Below are positions 14,162-22,131 of a stretch of 22,695 nt of DNA, one piece after another. The translations under genes were made by a program, and so were the position numbers. This DNA is from Lentzea aerocolonigenes. Lineage in GTDB: Bacteria > Actinomycetota > Actinomycetes > Mycobacteriales > Pseudonocardiaceae. The notes beneath the pieces were generated by a model, which saw only the letters and a program-made list of their open reading frames with translations, did no database searches and had not been told where the DNA came from. Location of the stretch: NCBI RefSeq assembly GCF_000955955.1, contig NZ_JYJG01000408.1, forward strand, positions 1-22,695, in the 5' to 3' direction. Positions within the stretch are counted from its first letter, which is position 1. Every line of letters begins with the position of its first letter.

Positions 14162-15558
14162 TGGAACGAGACCCCGCCCAGAGCGGAGAGCTTCGGCTTC
14201 AACATCTCGGCGTCACCGACCAGCACACCGGTGAAGTTGCCGGGCGCGAAGAACTCCAGCGCCGCCGCGGCGACCTGCTCCGGCGTCACGGCCTGCAGCC
14301 GCTGCGGGTGCGCGACCAGCCAGTCGATCCCGAGACCCAGCCCGACGAGGTTCACCAGGAACGAGGCGAGCCCGGACTGCGACGACGTGGTGGTCAGCAG
14401 CGTGCCGATGGCGTAGCTGCGGGCAACGTCCACTTCGGACTCGGACGGCGGGACCATGCCGAGCCGCGCCAGTTCGTAACGGGTCTCCAGCAGCGCCGCC
14501 GCCGTCACGTCCGAGGCCGTGTCCGCGTCGATCAACAGGGTCGCGCCGTGGACCGTGAACTCGGGGTGCGACCGGGCGCTGTAGGTGTAGCCCTTGTCCT
14601 CGCGGATGTTCTCGACCAGCCGCGAGGAGAAGAACCCGCCGTACACCAGGTTCGCGAGCTGCAGTGCCGGGTAACGCGGGTCCGTGCGCGGAATCGCCTG
14701 CGCAGCAAGACGAATCTGCGACTGCACGGCACCGGCGCGGTGCACCAGCAGGACGTCGCCACCCGAGACAGCGGGCAGCGGCGGCAGCTGGACGGCCTCG
14801 CCCTCGCCCTGCCACGCACCGAGCGCCTCGCCGATCTCGGCCACCGCGGCGGCCGGGTCGACGTCGCCGACGACCACGAAGACCGAACCGCGCGGCAGCA
14901 ACGCCTTGCGGTGCAACGCCAGCACCTCGTCGCGGGTGACCGCGGCGACCTCGTCGGCCTCCGGCATCTCCTTGGCGTACGGGTGGTCGCCGTACAGCTG
15001 CTTCTGCAGGGCCTCGCGCGCGATCACGCTCGGCTGCGAACGGGCGAGAGCAATGCGCTCGACCAGGCGGGCCTGCTCGCGCTCCAGCTCCTCGGCCGGG
15101 TACGACGCGGACGTCAGCACGTCGCGCAGCACGTCCAGCACGGTGCCGAGACCGGTGGCCAGGGCGTTGCCGGTGAAGCTCAACCGCTCCGGGTCGACCA
15201 CGGAGTCGAGCTCGCCGCCGACCAGCGCGAGCTCGGTGTCGATCGCCACGCGCGAACGCGAAGCCGTGCCGGTCAGCACGGTGTTCGCGAGCACCTCGGC
15301 CTGAGCCGAATGGGCGGAACCGGTGCTCGACGCGGCCGGGTCCGCGAACGGAACGCGCAGCCGCACCTCGACCATCGGCACGGTGGCACGGCGGATCGCG
15401 ATGACGCGCAGGCCGTTCGGCAGCGTGGTGTCCACAGTGGACAGATCTGCGGCAGCCTTCTGGAAGCCCAGCTCCGGCAACGGACGCGGGCCGACGGCGG
15501 TGCGACCGATCTCCTCAGCGGAACGGTGGGTCTTGGCCGCAGAAGTAGACGCGGTCAC
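14158..15558 (-). CDS. M16-family peptidase, non-catalytic (beta-type) subunit
   Basis: The 466-residue protein has an M16 fold: DTTLPNGLRVIAIRRATVPM near the N-terminus, and the R/Y element GGFFSSRLVENIREDKGYTYSA in the C-terminal half (residues ~300-325). The metal-binding HxxEH is absent; the equivalent stretch reads HSAQAEVLANTVLTGT. This is expected for the second, substrate-binding subunit of heterodimeric bacterial M16 pairs such as M16B peptidases and mitochondrial processing peptidase. The GTG start at 15558 has a GGAGG ribosome binding site and overlaps the catalytic subunit stop (GTGA), so the two are made in equal amounts. An N-terminal ~35-residue extension has no signal peptide, so the protein is probably cytoplasmic. 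Confidence 0.9.
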   Translation of the reverse strand: MTASTSAAKTHRSAEEIGRTAVGPRPLPELGFQKAAADLSTVDTTLPNGLRVIAIRRATVPMVEVRLRVPFADPAASSTGSAHSAQAEVLANTVLTGTASRSRVAIDTELALVGGELDSVVDPERLSFTGNALATGLGTVLDVLRDVLTSASYPAEELEREQARLVERIALARSQPSVIAREALQKQLYGDHPYAKEMPEADEVAAVTRDEVLALHRKALLPRGSVFVVVGDVDPAAAVAEIGEALGAWQGEGEAVQLPPLPAVSGGDVLLVHRAGAVQSQIRLAAQAIPRTDPRYPALQLANLVYGGFFSSRLVENIREDKGYTYSARSHPEFTVHGATLLIDADTASDVTAAALLETRYELARLGMVPPSESEVDVARSYAIGTLLTTTSSQSGLASFLVNLVGLGLGIDWLVAHPQRLQAVTPEQVAAAALEFFAPGNFTGVLVGDAEMLKPKLSALGGVSFQ

Positions 15559-16838
15559 TGGGCTCCTCCGGTGGGCTTGACGAGAAGAAGGGCACGAGCG
15601 TCCGGACGCAGCGCCTTGGCCGCGGCGGACACCTCGTCCACGGTCACCGAGGCGATCCGCTCGGGCAGTTCGTAGATCAGCTCGGCGCGGCCGAACAGCA
15701 GCTCCGCCGAGCCGAGGCCCAGCGTGCGGTTCGTGAGCCGGTCGTGCTCCTTGTGCATGGTCGACGCCCAGCGAGCGGTGACCTTCGCGAGCTCCTCTGC
15801 CGACGGCGGCTCCTGCGCGAGCTTCTGCAGCTCCTCGTCGATGGCCGCGACGACCTGCTCGTGGGAGACCTCGGGGGTGTGGATCGCGGTGATGCTGAAC
15901 GTGTCCGGGTCGCGGGCTTCCAGCGGACCGAACAGGCCGCAGCCCGCGTTCAGGTCGATCACGATGCCCTCGCGGTGCACCAGGCGCTGCTGCAGGCGCG
16001 AGCTGTCGCCGTCCGTCAGCACGCCCGCGAGCACCAGGTACGCGAGGTAGCCGTCGATGTCGGTGACCGGGTCCGGCACGCGGTAGCCGATCGCGATCGC
16101 GGGCAGCGGGGCCAGCGCGTCGCCGTGCTCGTGCCGCACCTCGCCCTGCGGGGCCGGCTCGGCGAACGAGGGACGCTCCGGCTTCGGCCGCGCGGGCACG
16201 TCGCCGAAGTGCTTCTCCACCAACGCCTTCGCGGCCTCGACGTCGAGGTCGCCCGCGACCGTCAGCACCGCGTTCGCCGGCGAGTAGTACGTGTCGAAGA
16301 ACTCCGCGCAGTCATCGACCGTGGCGCTCTCCAGGTCGACGAAGTCGCCGTAGCCGTTGTGCGCGTTGGCGAACGTCTTGAACAGCACCGCGGGCAGCAG
16401 GATCCAGGGGAACCCGCCGTACGGGCGGTTCAGCACGTTGAGCCGGATCTCCTCCTTCACCACGTCGATCTGGTTGCGGAGGTTCTCCTCGGTGATCTTC
16501 GGCGCGCGCATGCGGTCGGCCTCGAGGAACAGCGCCCGCTCCAGCGCCGCTGAAGGCAGCACCTGGTAGTAGTCGGTGTAGTCCGGGTGCGTGGACCCGT
16601 TGAACGTGCCGCCCGACGACTGCACATGTCGGAAGTGCGCCAGCTTCTCCAGGCTCTCGCTGCCCTGGAACATCAGATGCTCGAAGAGGTGCGCGAAACC
16701 GGTGCGCCCCTCCGGCTCGGAGCGGAAGCCGACGTCGTAGTGCACGCTGACGCCGACGACCGGTGCGCTGGCGTCGGGGGCGAGCACCACCCGCAGGCCG
16801 TTGGGCAACGTGAACCTGTGCAGTTCGGGTGAGGCCAT
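15555..16838 (-). CDS. M16-family zinc metallopeptidase, catalytic subunit
   Basis: The start is set at the ATG at 16838 (427 residues; MASPELHRFTLPNGLRVVLA). A longer frame upstream to 16901 runs into the DUF2207 gene and lacks a ribosome binding site. The inverted zinc motif H50-L-F-E53-H54 lies in FAHLFEHLMFQGSESL. The third ligand is E129 or E130 in VVKEEIRLNVLNRPYGG, about 76 residues later, as the family requires. Partner regions are normal, with no deletion. It degrades small unfolded peptides with the downstream non-catalytic subunit, overlapping by GTGA. The -10-like TAGGCT (16846-16851) ends 7 nt before the ATG and contains the stop codon of the upstream DUF2207 gene, so the operon may have its own leaderless promoter. 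Confidence 0.93.
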   Translation of the reverse strand: MASPELHRFTLPNGLRVVLAPDASAPVVGVSVHYDVGFRSEPEGRTGFAHLFEHLMFQGSESLEKLAHFRHVQSSGGTFNGSTHPDYTDYYQVLPSAALERALFLEADRMRAPKITEENLRNQIDVVKEEIRLNVLNRPYGGFPWILLPAVLFKTFANAHNGYGDFVDLESATVDDCAEFFDTYYSPANAVLTVAGDLDVEAAKALVEKHFGDVPARPKPERPSFAEPAPQGEVRHEHGDALAPLPAIAIGYRVPDPVTDIDGYLAYLVLAGVLTDGDSSRLQQRLVHREGIVIDLNAGCGLFGPLEARDPDTFSITAIHTPEVSHEQVVAAIDEELQKLAQEPPSAEELAKVTARWASTMHKEHDRLTNRTLGLGSAELLFGRAELIYELPERIASVTVDEVSAAAKALRPDARALLLVKPTGGAQ

Positions 16839-16845
16839 GTGCGCC

Positions 16846-16851
16846 AGCCTA
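16846..16851 (-). promoter_or_regulatory. Putative -10 box of the M16/nudC operon
   Basis: TAGGCT on the minus strand ends 7 nt before the M16 ATG at 16838. Its first three bases are the TAG stop codon of the DUF2207 gene, so one triplet may serve two roles. Confidence 0.4.
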
Positions 16852-18498
16852 CGGGTTCGGCGTCCGAAGGGATCGAAGGTGCCCCGCCTGGGCGAGCACA
16901 CCGTCCAGCGCCCCCAGGAACGCGGGGAAGGTACGCCGGAAGTCTGTGTTGGTTTCCGAGTTCCCGTACCAATAGAGGTCCTGCTGACCGAACGTGGCGA
17001 GCCAGCGCTCGGTCTCGCCGAGCACCACCGCGTACGGCAGCGACCGGGAGAACACCAGCTCGCGGTCGTCCTCCGGCACGTCCTGGGGCGTCACCCCGTG
17101 GAGGTACCCGCGCAGGCCGCGGACGTGCTCCAGCAGCTCGCTGCCGCGCTTGGTGCGGGCGGGCATCGAGCGGGAGCCGAACGCCAGCGCGACGCCACCG
17201 ACCGCGACCGCGAGGCCGAACAGCGCGTTGCCGATCGTCAGCGCCAGCACGACCGTGGCGGCCACGCCGAGCACCGCGATGCCGATGCCGACCCACCAGA
17301 ACAGGCTGCGCTCGGCGTCCGGACGGCGCACGAACCAGCGCTTCTCCACGACGTCCGCGTACAGCTCGTCACGGACCCGCGCCAGGTCGACCTGCCGCCC
17401 ACGCAGCTCGGACACCGTCACGGCCTCGACACCCTGCGGCAGAAGAGCTTCGTAGACGGCCTTCTCGTACCCGGACAGCGACGCGTCCGCGGGGTTGCGG
17501 CGCACGATCTGCCAGTCGTGGCCTTCGGTCTCGGCGATCCAGAGATAGTTGCGCACGGCGAGGTCGATCACCGTGGCGGTCACGTCGACGACGTCCACGT
17601 GCTCGTCGACGACCGTGCCGACCTGGCCGGGCAGCACGCCGTCGGGCGAGGCGAACGCGACCCGGCCGCCCTGGTCGCGCACCAGCACGGACACCGCGCC
17701 GACCTCGCTGGAGAGCGCCGCGACGTCCCGGCCGCGCAGGTACCAGAGCAGCGCGACGCCGCCGAGCAGCAACACCAGCAGCCCGCCGAGCGCGATCCCG
17801 CTCACCGGGGTCAGCGCGAACGCGGCGGCGAGGCCGGACTGCTCGACCACGACCGCGTTGGGCGGCACGACACCGGCGGACAGTCCGATCGCGACATCCA
17901 CGCGTTCGCCGGCGCCGAGCTTGATCTCCTGCGCCCGCACGCCCTTGCCGTCCGCGAGGTCCGCGCTCGTGCACGGCTGCGAAGACCCGACCGGGCCCGC
18001 GAGGCAGTTGACCGACGTCGGCGAGTCGGGTGCGGAGAACGTGACGGCGACCTTGTCCAGCTCGGTGTCCCAGCCGCCCGCGACCTGCCAGCGGACCTCC
18101 AGCGCGTCACCGACCGGGGCGACCGCGCCGACGACCGTGTAGGTCAGCGTCGCCTGGCCGCCCTCGAACGTGGTGGTGAACTGGTCACTGCTGACGGTCG
18201 CACTGCCCTTGCCCTCGACCCGGGCGTCGGTGACCTGGTACTGGCGCTCCAGGTCGTTGCCCACCGCGAGTCGCAAGGGGACGGTCCGCTTGACCGTCTT
18301 GCCGTCCGGCACGTGGACGGTCTCGGTGATGGTCAGCTTGGAGTCGCGCTCCAGCTTCATCCGCACCTCGGTGCTGACCGTCCCGGGAAGCGGTTGCGCG
18401 AGCGCGCCGACGGCCGAGATCGCGGTCAACGCAACGGCGGCGAAGATCGCCACTCCCCAGTTCTTCAACACGGCTGCGGACAATAGCGGAGTCCTCAT
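16849..18498 (-). CDS. DUF2207-family membrane protein
   Basis: The start is the ATG at 18498 (549 residues); the longer frame upstream overlaps the divergent metalloprotease gene and is a shadow. There is a signal-anchor or signal peptide (residues ~12-35, ending ALAQPLPG). An extracytoplasmic beta-rich DUF2207 domain follows (~36-255; VSTEVRMKLERDSKLTITET, then VHVPDGK). A membrane helix at ~260-285 (IALGGLLVLLLGGVALLWYL), a cytoplasmic domain with RNYLWIAETEGHDW, two close membrane helices (~415-465), and a C-terminal region (PYAVVLGETERWLATF) match the usual DUF2207 arrangement (YciQ-like). The biochemical role of the family is unknown. Its promoter overlaps that of the divergent zinc metalloprotease. 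A GGAG lies 3 nt before the ATG, rather close. Confidence 0.88.
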   Translation of the reverse strand: MRTPLLSAAVLKNWGVAIFAAVALTAISAVGALAQPLPGTVSTEVRMKLERDSKLTITETVHVPDGKTVKRTVPLRLAVGNDLERQYQVTDARVEGKGSATVSSDQFTTTFEGGQATLTYTVVGAVAPVGDALEVRWQVAGGWDTELDKVAVTFSAPDSPTSVNCLAGPVGSSQPCTSADLADGKGVRAQEIKLGAGERVDVAIGLSAGVVPPNAVVVEQSGLAAAFALTPVSGIALGGLLVLLLGGVALLWYLRGRDVAALSSEVGAVSVLVRDQGGRVAFASPDGVLPGQVGTVVDEHVDVVDVTATVIDLAVRNYLWIAETEGHDWQIVRRNPADASLSGYEKAVYEALLPQGVEAVTVSELRGRQVDLARVRDELYADVVEKRWFVRRPDAERSLFWWVGIGIAVLGVAATVVLALTIGNALFGLAVAVGGVALAFGSRSMPARTKRGSELLEHVRGLRGYLHGVTPQDVPEDDRELVFSRSLPYAVVLGETERWLATFGQQDLYWYGNSETNTDFRRTFPAFLGALDGVLAQAGHLRSLRTPNP

Positions 18499-18503
18499 AT
18501 GCT
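18498..18503 (+). promoter_or_regulatory. Putative -10 box of metalloprotease 1
   Basis: TATGCT in the shared string CATATGCTC, which recurs at 19940-19948 before metalloprotease 2 at nearly the same distance from the start. It overlaps the first base of the divergent DUF2207 start codon. The message would carry a ~38-nt leader with GGGGGA as ribosome binding site. Confidence 0.4.
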
Positions 18504-18546
18504 CCGGCGGACTTTCGAACAGACGCCATCTGGGGGATTTTCGGCG

Positions 18547-19860
18547 ATGACGCAACCACCGCCACCGGGCAACTGGCCACCACCACGCCCGGTAGGCCCA
18601 CCACCCGTGCCCGCGGCACGACCGTACGGGCCGCCGATGCCTCCCCGCCCTGTTCAAGGCCCGCCTCCCGGCGCCCGCCCGCAAGGTCCGCCGCCGTACG
18701 GCCCGCCTCCCGCGAACCAGCCGCACGGTGGCCCGCCGCGGCCTCCGATGAGTCCGCCGCCCTACGGCCCGCCTCCCGGCCGCGCTCCCCTGCCACCGCC
18801 GCGTCCCGTGATGCCGCCGCCGCAGCCGACCTGGGGACACCAGCCGCAGCCCGGCTTCGCGCCGTACCCGATGATGCCGCCGCGCCGGAAGAGCAGCAGC
18901 GGCCCGGTCCTGGCGCTGGTCCTCGGCGGCGTGGTGATCCTCGGCCTCGGCGCGGTCGGCGTGTTCGCGGCCAGCTTCAACCACAAGGTCAGGGACACGG
19001 GCTACTCGAACTACACGACCTACAGCCCGACCTACAACTACACAACGACAACCGAGGCCACGACCACCACGACGACGACGACGACGTCCACCCGCACCTC
19101 GTCAACGCGGACGTCGTCCTCCACGCCGACGACCCCGCCGGGCCCGAAGGCGGTCTACAAGCTCGCCGACCACCCGATCTTCAGCACCGGCGTCGGCGCG
19201 AACGACTTCGCCGCGTGCCCGCTGCCGCCGATGCGCTACGACCCGGCCGGCGAGGAGGCGTTCCTCTCCGCCGCGCTGCCGTGCATCGAGAAGGCGTGGC
19301 AGCCGGCGATGAAGGCGGCCAACCTGCCCTACCAGCCGGCAGAGCTGCAGGTCTTCCGCGGCAGCACGCAGTCGCCGTGCGGTTCGCGCCGCGCCGACTC
19401 CACCGCGATGTACTGCCAGGGCATCATCTACTGGCCGGCGGGCTTCTACGCGAACGAGCAGGGCGGCACCCGGCATCCCGGCGTCTACCTCGGCCAGCTC
19501 AGCCACGAGTACGGCCACCACATCCAGTGGCTGGCGGGCTTCCTGAAGGCCGCGAACCAGGCCCAGTACGACGTCGGCGGGTTCGACACGGCGAAGGGCC
19601 TGGAACTCAACCGCCGCAAGGAACTGCAGGCCACGTGCTTCGGCGGCATGACGCTCGCTCCGTTCTCGCACAAGAACGTCATCCCGATGGACGTCGTGAA
19701 CACAGGTCTGACGGACCCCAGCCAACGCGGCGACTACGACCGCACACCGGCTGACCACGGCAGCGCGCCCAACAACGACCGTTGGGTGATGCACGGCCAC
19801 AAGCAGAACGACATCAAGGCCTGCAACACCTGGGCCGCAAGCTCAGCGGACGTCGCGTGA
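18547..19860 (+). CDS. Membrane-anchored zinc metalloprotease 1 (HEYGHH) with Pro-rich cytoplasmic domain
   Basis: The start is the ATG at 18547, preceded by GGGGGA, giving 437 residues; an upstream ATG at 18499 lacks a ribosome binding site. Residues 1-115 are proline-rich (PPYGPPP and GPPP repeats) and end in a basic RRK, so they face the cytoplasm. Residues 120-142 form one membrane helix (VLALVLGGVVILGLGAVGVF). A Thr/Ser linker (~157-195) follows, encoded partly by an ACG repeat. The extracellular catalytic domain (~200-437) resembles the neutral zinc metallopeptidase/YpfJ family (PF04228). It has H320-E-Y-G-H-H325 as zinc motif and E359 in ELQATCFGG as the likely third ligand. Six cysteines (224, 246, 278, 290, 364, 426) may form disulfides. 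The substrate is unknown. It is the first of three tandem paralogues. Confidence 0.85.
   Translation: MTQPPPPGNWPPPRPVGPPPVPAARPYGPPMPPRPVQGPPPGARPQGPPPYGPPPANQPHGGPPRPPMSPPPYGPPPGRAPLPPPRPVMPPPQPTWGHQPQPGFAPYPMMPPRRKSSSGPVLALVLGGVVILGLGAVGVFAASFNHKVRDTGYSNYTTYSPTYNYTTTTEATTTTTTTTTSTRTSSTRTSSSTPTTPPGPKAVYKLADHPIFSTGVGANDFAACPLPPMRYDPAGEEAFLSAALPCIEKAWQPAMKAANLPYQPAELQVFRGSTQSPCGSRRADSTAMYCQGIIYWPAGFYANEQGGTRHPGVYLGQLSHEYGHHIQWLAGFLKAANQAQYDVGGFDTAKGLELNRRKELQATCFGGMTLAPFSHKNVIPMDVVNTGLTDPSQRGDYDRTPADHGSAPNNDRWVMHGHKQNDIKACNTWAASSADVA
19069..19086 (+). repeat. (ACG)6 trinucleotide repeat in the Thr linker
   Basis: Six ACG units in the reading frame of metalloprotease 1, each coding Thr, inside a longer ACN-rich stretch. 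Slippage would change linker length without a frameshift. Confidence 0.85.
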
Positions 19861-19897
19861 ACCGATCCCCCGCCCCGCGCGTCTCAAGAACGTGGAC

Positions 19898-19927
19898 GGG
19901 ACGCGTTAGCCCGGTCGGGGGACGCGT
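19898..19927 (+). promoter_or_regulatory. Direct repeat GGGACGCGT x2 upstream of metalloprotease 2
   Basis: GGGACGCGT at 19898-19906 and 19919-19927, exactly 21 bp apart (two helical turns), ends 14 bp before the TATGCT -10-like box. This is suggestive of cooperative regulator binding on one DNA face. Confidence 0.4.
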
Positions 19928-19941
19928 GATCTCGCTCCGCA

Positions 19942-19947
19942 TATGCT
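19942..19947 (+). promoter_or_regulatory. Putative -10 box of metalloprotease 2
   Basis: TATGCT within CATATGCTC, the same string as before metalloprotease 1. It is followed by GGGGGG as ribosome binding site and the ATG at 19988. Confidence 0.4.
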
Positions 19948-19987
19948 CGTACCCGACCCAGGCTGACCAATGGGGGGACCTCAGGCG

Positions 19988-21220
19988 ATGACGCAACCTC
20001 CGCCACCGGGCAACTGGCCACCGCCACGCCCGGTCGGCCCACCGCCGATGCCCGCACCACTCGGGCAGCGTCCGCCACAAGGCCCGCCACCGCAGTACGG
20101 AATGCCCCCGCAGGGTCCTCCGCCTCCGCAGTACGGCCCGCCACCGGGCCAGTACGGCCCACCACCCGGCACGGTCATGCCACCGCCGCAGCCCTCCTGG
20201 GGCGCGCCTCCCGGTGGTTACGCGCCGTACCCGGTCATGCCGCCACCCCGCCGCAAGAGCAACGGCCCGATCATCGCCCTGATCCTCGGCGGCGTCGTGA
20301 TCCTGGGCCTCGGCGCGGTCGGCGTCTTCGCGGCGACCCTCAACAGCAAGGTCAAGGACGCGGGCTTCCAGAACTACACGACCTACAGCCCCACCCTCGG
20401 CGACACGACGACCACCGAGACCACGACGGCGACCACGACCACGTCGTCCCGCGCGTCGGGTTCCCGCACGCCGTCCACCCCCGCGACGCCGGCAGGCCCG
20501 AAGGCCGTCTACGCCCTGGCGGACCACCCGTTCCTGAAGCCGAACTTCGGCGCGAACAACATCAACGGCTGCCCGCTCCCGGCGATGGACTACTCCCCGC
20601 AGGGCCAGGACACGTTCCTGCGAGCGGCCCTCCCGTGCATCGAGAGCATGTGGAAGCCCGCCCTGGCCGCCGCCAACCTTCCTTACCAACCAGTTGAGCT
20701 GCACATCGTCACCGAGCAGATGCAGTACCCGTGCGGCACCGTCCGCCCGGACTCGACCGCGCGCTACTGCCAAGGCGGCATCTACTGGACCGCCAACGCC
20801 TACGCCGCGGAACGCAACCCGAACAACCCGAACCACCCCGGCAAGTACCTGGGCCAGCTCGCCCACGAGTACGGCCACCACATCCAGTGGCTCACCGGCA
20901 TGCTCAAAGCATCGGACCGCGCGCAGTACGACGCGGGCGGGTGGGATACTCCGAAGGGCCTCGACCTGAACCGCCGGATGGAGCTGCAAGCCACCTGCTT
21001 CGGAGGCATGAGCCTGGCCCCTCTGTCCCACGGCGCGATACCCATCGACGTGATCCGAGTGGGCCTGACCGACGCAGGCAACCGAGGCGACTACGACATC
21101 TACCCGACGAAGGACCACGGCACCCCGGAGAACAACGCGGCATGGGTGGACCGCGGCTACCGCTCGAACAAGGCCTCCGAGTGCAACACCTGGGCAGCGG
21201 ACGCGGGCTCAGTCTCCTAG
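19988..21220 (+). CDS. Membrane-anchored zinc metalloprotease 2 (HEYGHH) with Pro-rich cytoplasmic domain
   Basis: The 410-residue protein is a close tandem paralogue of the preceding gene, with the same first 20 residues (MTQPPPPGNWPPPRPVGPPP). It has a shorter proline-rich region with QYGPPPGQYGPPP repeats (residues ~20-88), RRK before the membrane helix (~94-116; almost identical GGVVILGLGAVGVFAA core), and a Thr-rich linker (~131-166). The catalytic domain follows, with H293-E-Y-G-H-H298 and E332 in MELQATCFGG. The cysteines in CPLPAM, LPCIE, PCG, YCQG, TCF and ECNTW are conserved with paralogue 1. The ATG at 19988 matches the paralogue start and has an upstream G-run. An ATG at 19970 would place the start before the ribosome binding site. 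The promoter region resembles that of paralogue 1, so separate but parallel expression is likely. Confidence 0.85.
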   Translation: MTQPPPPGNWPPPRPVGPPPMPAPLGQRPPQGPPPQYGMPPQGPPPPQYGPPPGQYGPPPGTVMPPPQPSWGAPPGGYAPYPVMPPPRRKSNGPIIALILGGVVILGLGAVGVFAATLNSKVKDAGFQNYTTYSPTLGDTTTTETTTATTTTSSRASGSRTPSTPATPAGPKAVYALADHPFLKPNFGANNINGCPLPAMDYSPQGQDTFLRAALPCIESMWKPALAAANLPYQPVELHIVTEQMQYPCGTVRPDSTARYCQGGIYWTANAYAAERNPNNPNHPGKYLGQLAHEYGHHIQWLTGMLKASDRAQYDAGGWDTPKGLDLNRRMELQATCFGGMSLAPLSHGAIPIDVIRVGLTDAGNRGDYDIYPTKDHGTPENNAAWVDRGYRSNKASECNTWAADAGSVS

Positions 21221-21237
21221 ACCCGAAAGGGACAAAC

Positions 21238-22131
21238 GTGACCCAACCAGCCAAGAACAACCCGGTCGTGCTCGGGGCAGTGTTCGTGCTGGTGGTCGCC
21301 TTCGTCCTCGGAATCGGTCAACTGAGCCGCCCCAGACTGGTAACCGGCCACGCCCTGGCAGGTTCCCGCCCAGCCCCCTCGCCTTCAACCGAGCCGTCGA
21401 CCCCGGTCCGCCCCCGAGCCGTCTACCGCCTGGCAGACCACCCGTTCCTGGTCACCGCAGCCTCGCTCCCCCCAGTGACCTGCCAACTCCCGGTCTTCGG
21501 CGTCTCCGACAAACAACTCGCCGCCTACTACGCAGCAGGCGTCGAATGCCTGAACGCAGCCTGGGGCCCGTTGCTGACGGCCGCGAACATGCCCTTCGAA
21601 AAGCCTTCCCTGGACGCCTCCCCCACCCTCAAGGACGGCCCCTGCGGCGCGGCCCCGGAATCCGACCACGCAGTCGCCTACTACTGCGGCCGCAACCGCA
21701 CCATCTACATGCCGACCTCGCGCCTGCGCGACAACGGCGGCGGCGACGCCCCAGCCACCCACCTCGCCACCCTCAGCCACGAGTACGGCCACCACGTCCA
21801 AGCCCTGACCGGCCTCCTGCGCGCAGCCGACCTCAAAATCACCGACGCAGGCGAGAAAACCCCAGCGGGCCTGGAAATGTCGCGCCGAATCGAACTCCAA
21901 GCCAACTGCTTCGCGGGCATGTTCCTGACCAGCGCCTCAGGCAGGGCCTCGATCTCAACCAGCCTCGCCCGCCAGGCCCAGGAAGACTTCCAGTACGCCG
22001 TGGAAGAGAAGCCCGAGAACAACGCCCACGGCACAGCCACCAACCAGGCCAACTGGGCAAGCACGGGTTTCAAGACCAACACCACCACAGCCTGCAACAC
22101 CTTCGCGGCCCCAGCCCCCCAAGTCGCCTAA
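21238..22131 (+). CDS. Membrane-anchored zinc metalloprotease 3 (HEYGHH), lacking Pro-rich domain
   Basis: The GTG start at 21238 is preceded by AAAGGGA and lies 17 nt after the stop of metalloprotease 2, so the two are probably co-transcribed. The 297-residue protein keeps the MTQP start but then goes straight into a membrane helix (residues ~9-28). It has only a short Ser/Pro linker (~43-58) and lacks the cytoplasmic proline-rich region. The catalytic domain has H181-E-Y-G-H-H186 and E219 in IELQANCFAGM. The cysteines are mostly conserved (82, 104, 136, 150, 223, 286). It is more diverged from the other two, with fewer glycines around the HEYGHH region. Its CTAA end overlaps the convergent minus-strand ORF. 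Confidence 0.85.
   Translation: MTQPAKNNPVVLGAVFVLVVAFVLGIGQLSRPRLVTGHALAGSRPAPSPSTEPSTPVRPRAVYRLADHPFLVTAASLPPVTCQLPVFGVSDKQLAAYYAAGVECLNAAWGPLLTAANMPFEKPSLDASPTLKDGPCGAAPESDHAVAYYCGRNRTIYMPTSRLRDNGGGDAPATHLATLSHEYGHHVQALTGLLRAADLKITDAGEKTPAGLEMSRRIELQANCFAGMFLTSASGRASISTSLARQAQEDFQYAVEEKPENNAHGTATNQANWASTGFKTNTTTACNTFAAPAPQVA

Noticed and set aside
16839..16901. Upstream start for the M16 catalytic subunit at 16901
   Set aside because: It overlaps the end of the DUF2207 gene and adds a non-conserved Arg-rich stretch. The family N-terminus begins at the ATG at 16838.
18547..18900. Pro-rich coding region as a structural or tandem DNA repeat element
   Set aside because: The periodicity comes from codons for GPPP/YGPPP units, with varied third positions, so it is protein-level repetition rather than a DNA repeat array.
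18499..18984. DUF2207 extension to 18984 on the minus strand
   Set aside because: It is antisense to the Pro-rich coding region of metalloprotease 1, and the extra residues are Arg/Gly/His-rich. The signal anchor starts right after the ATG at 18498.
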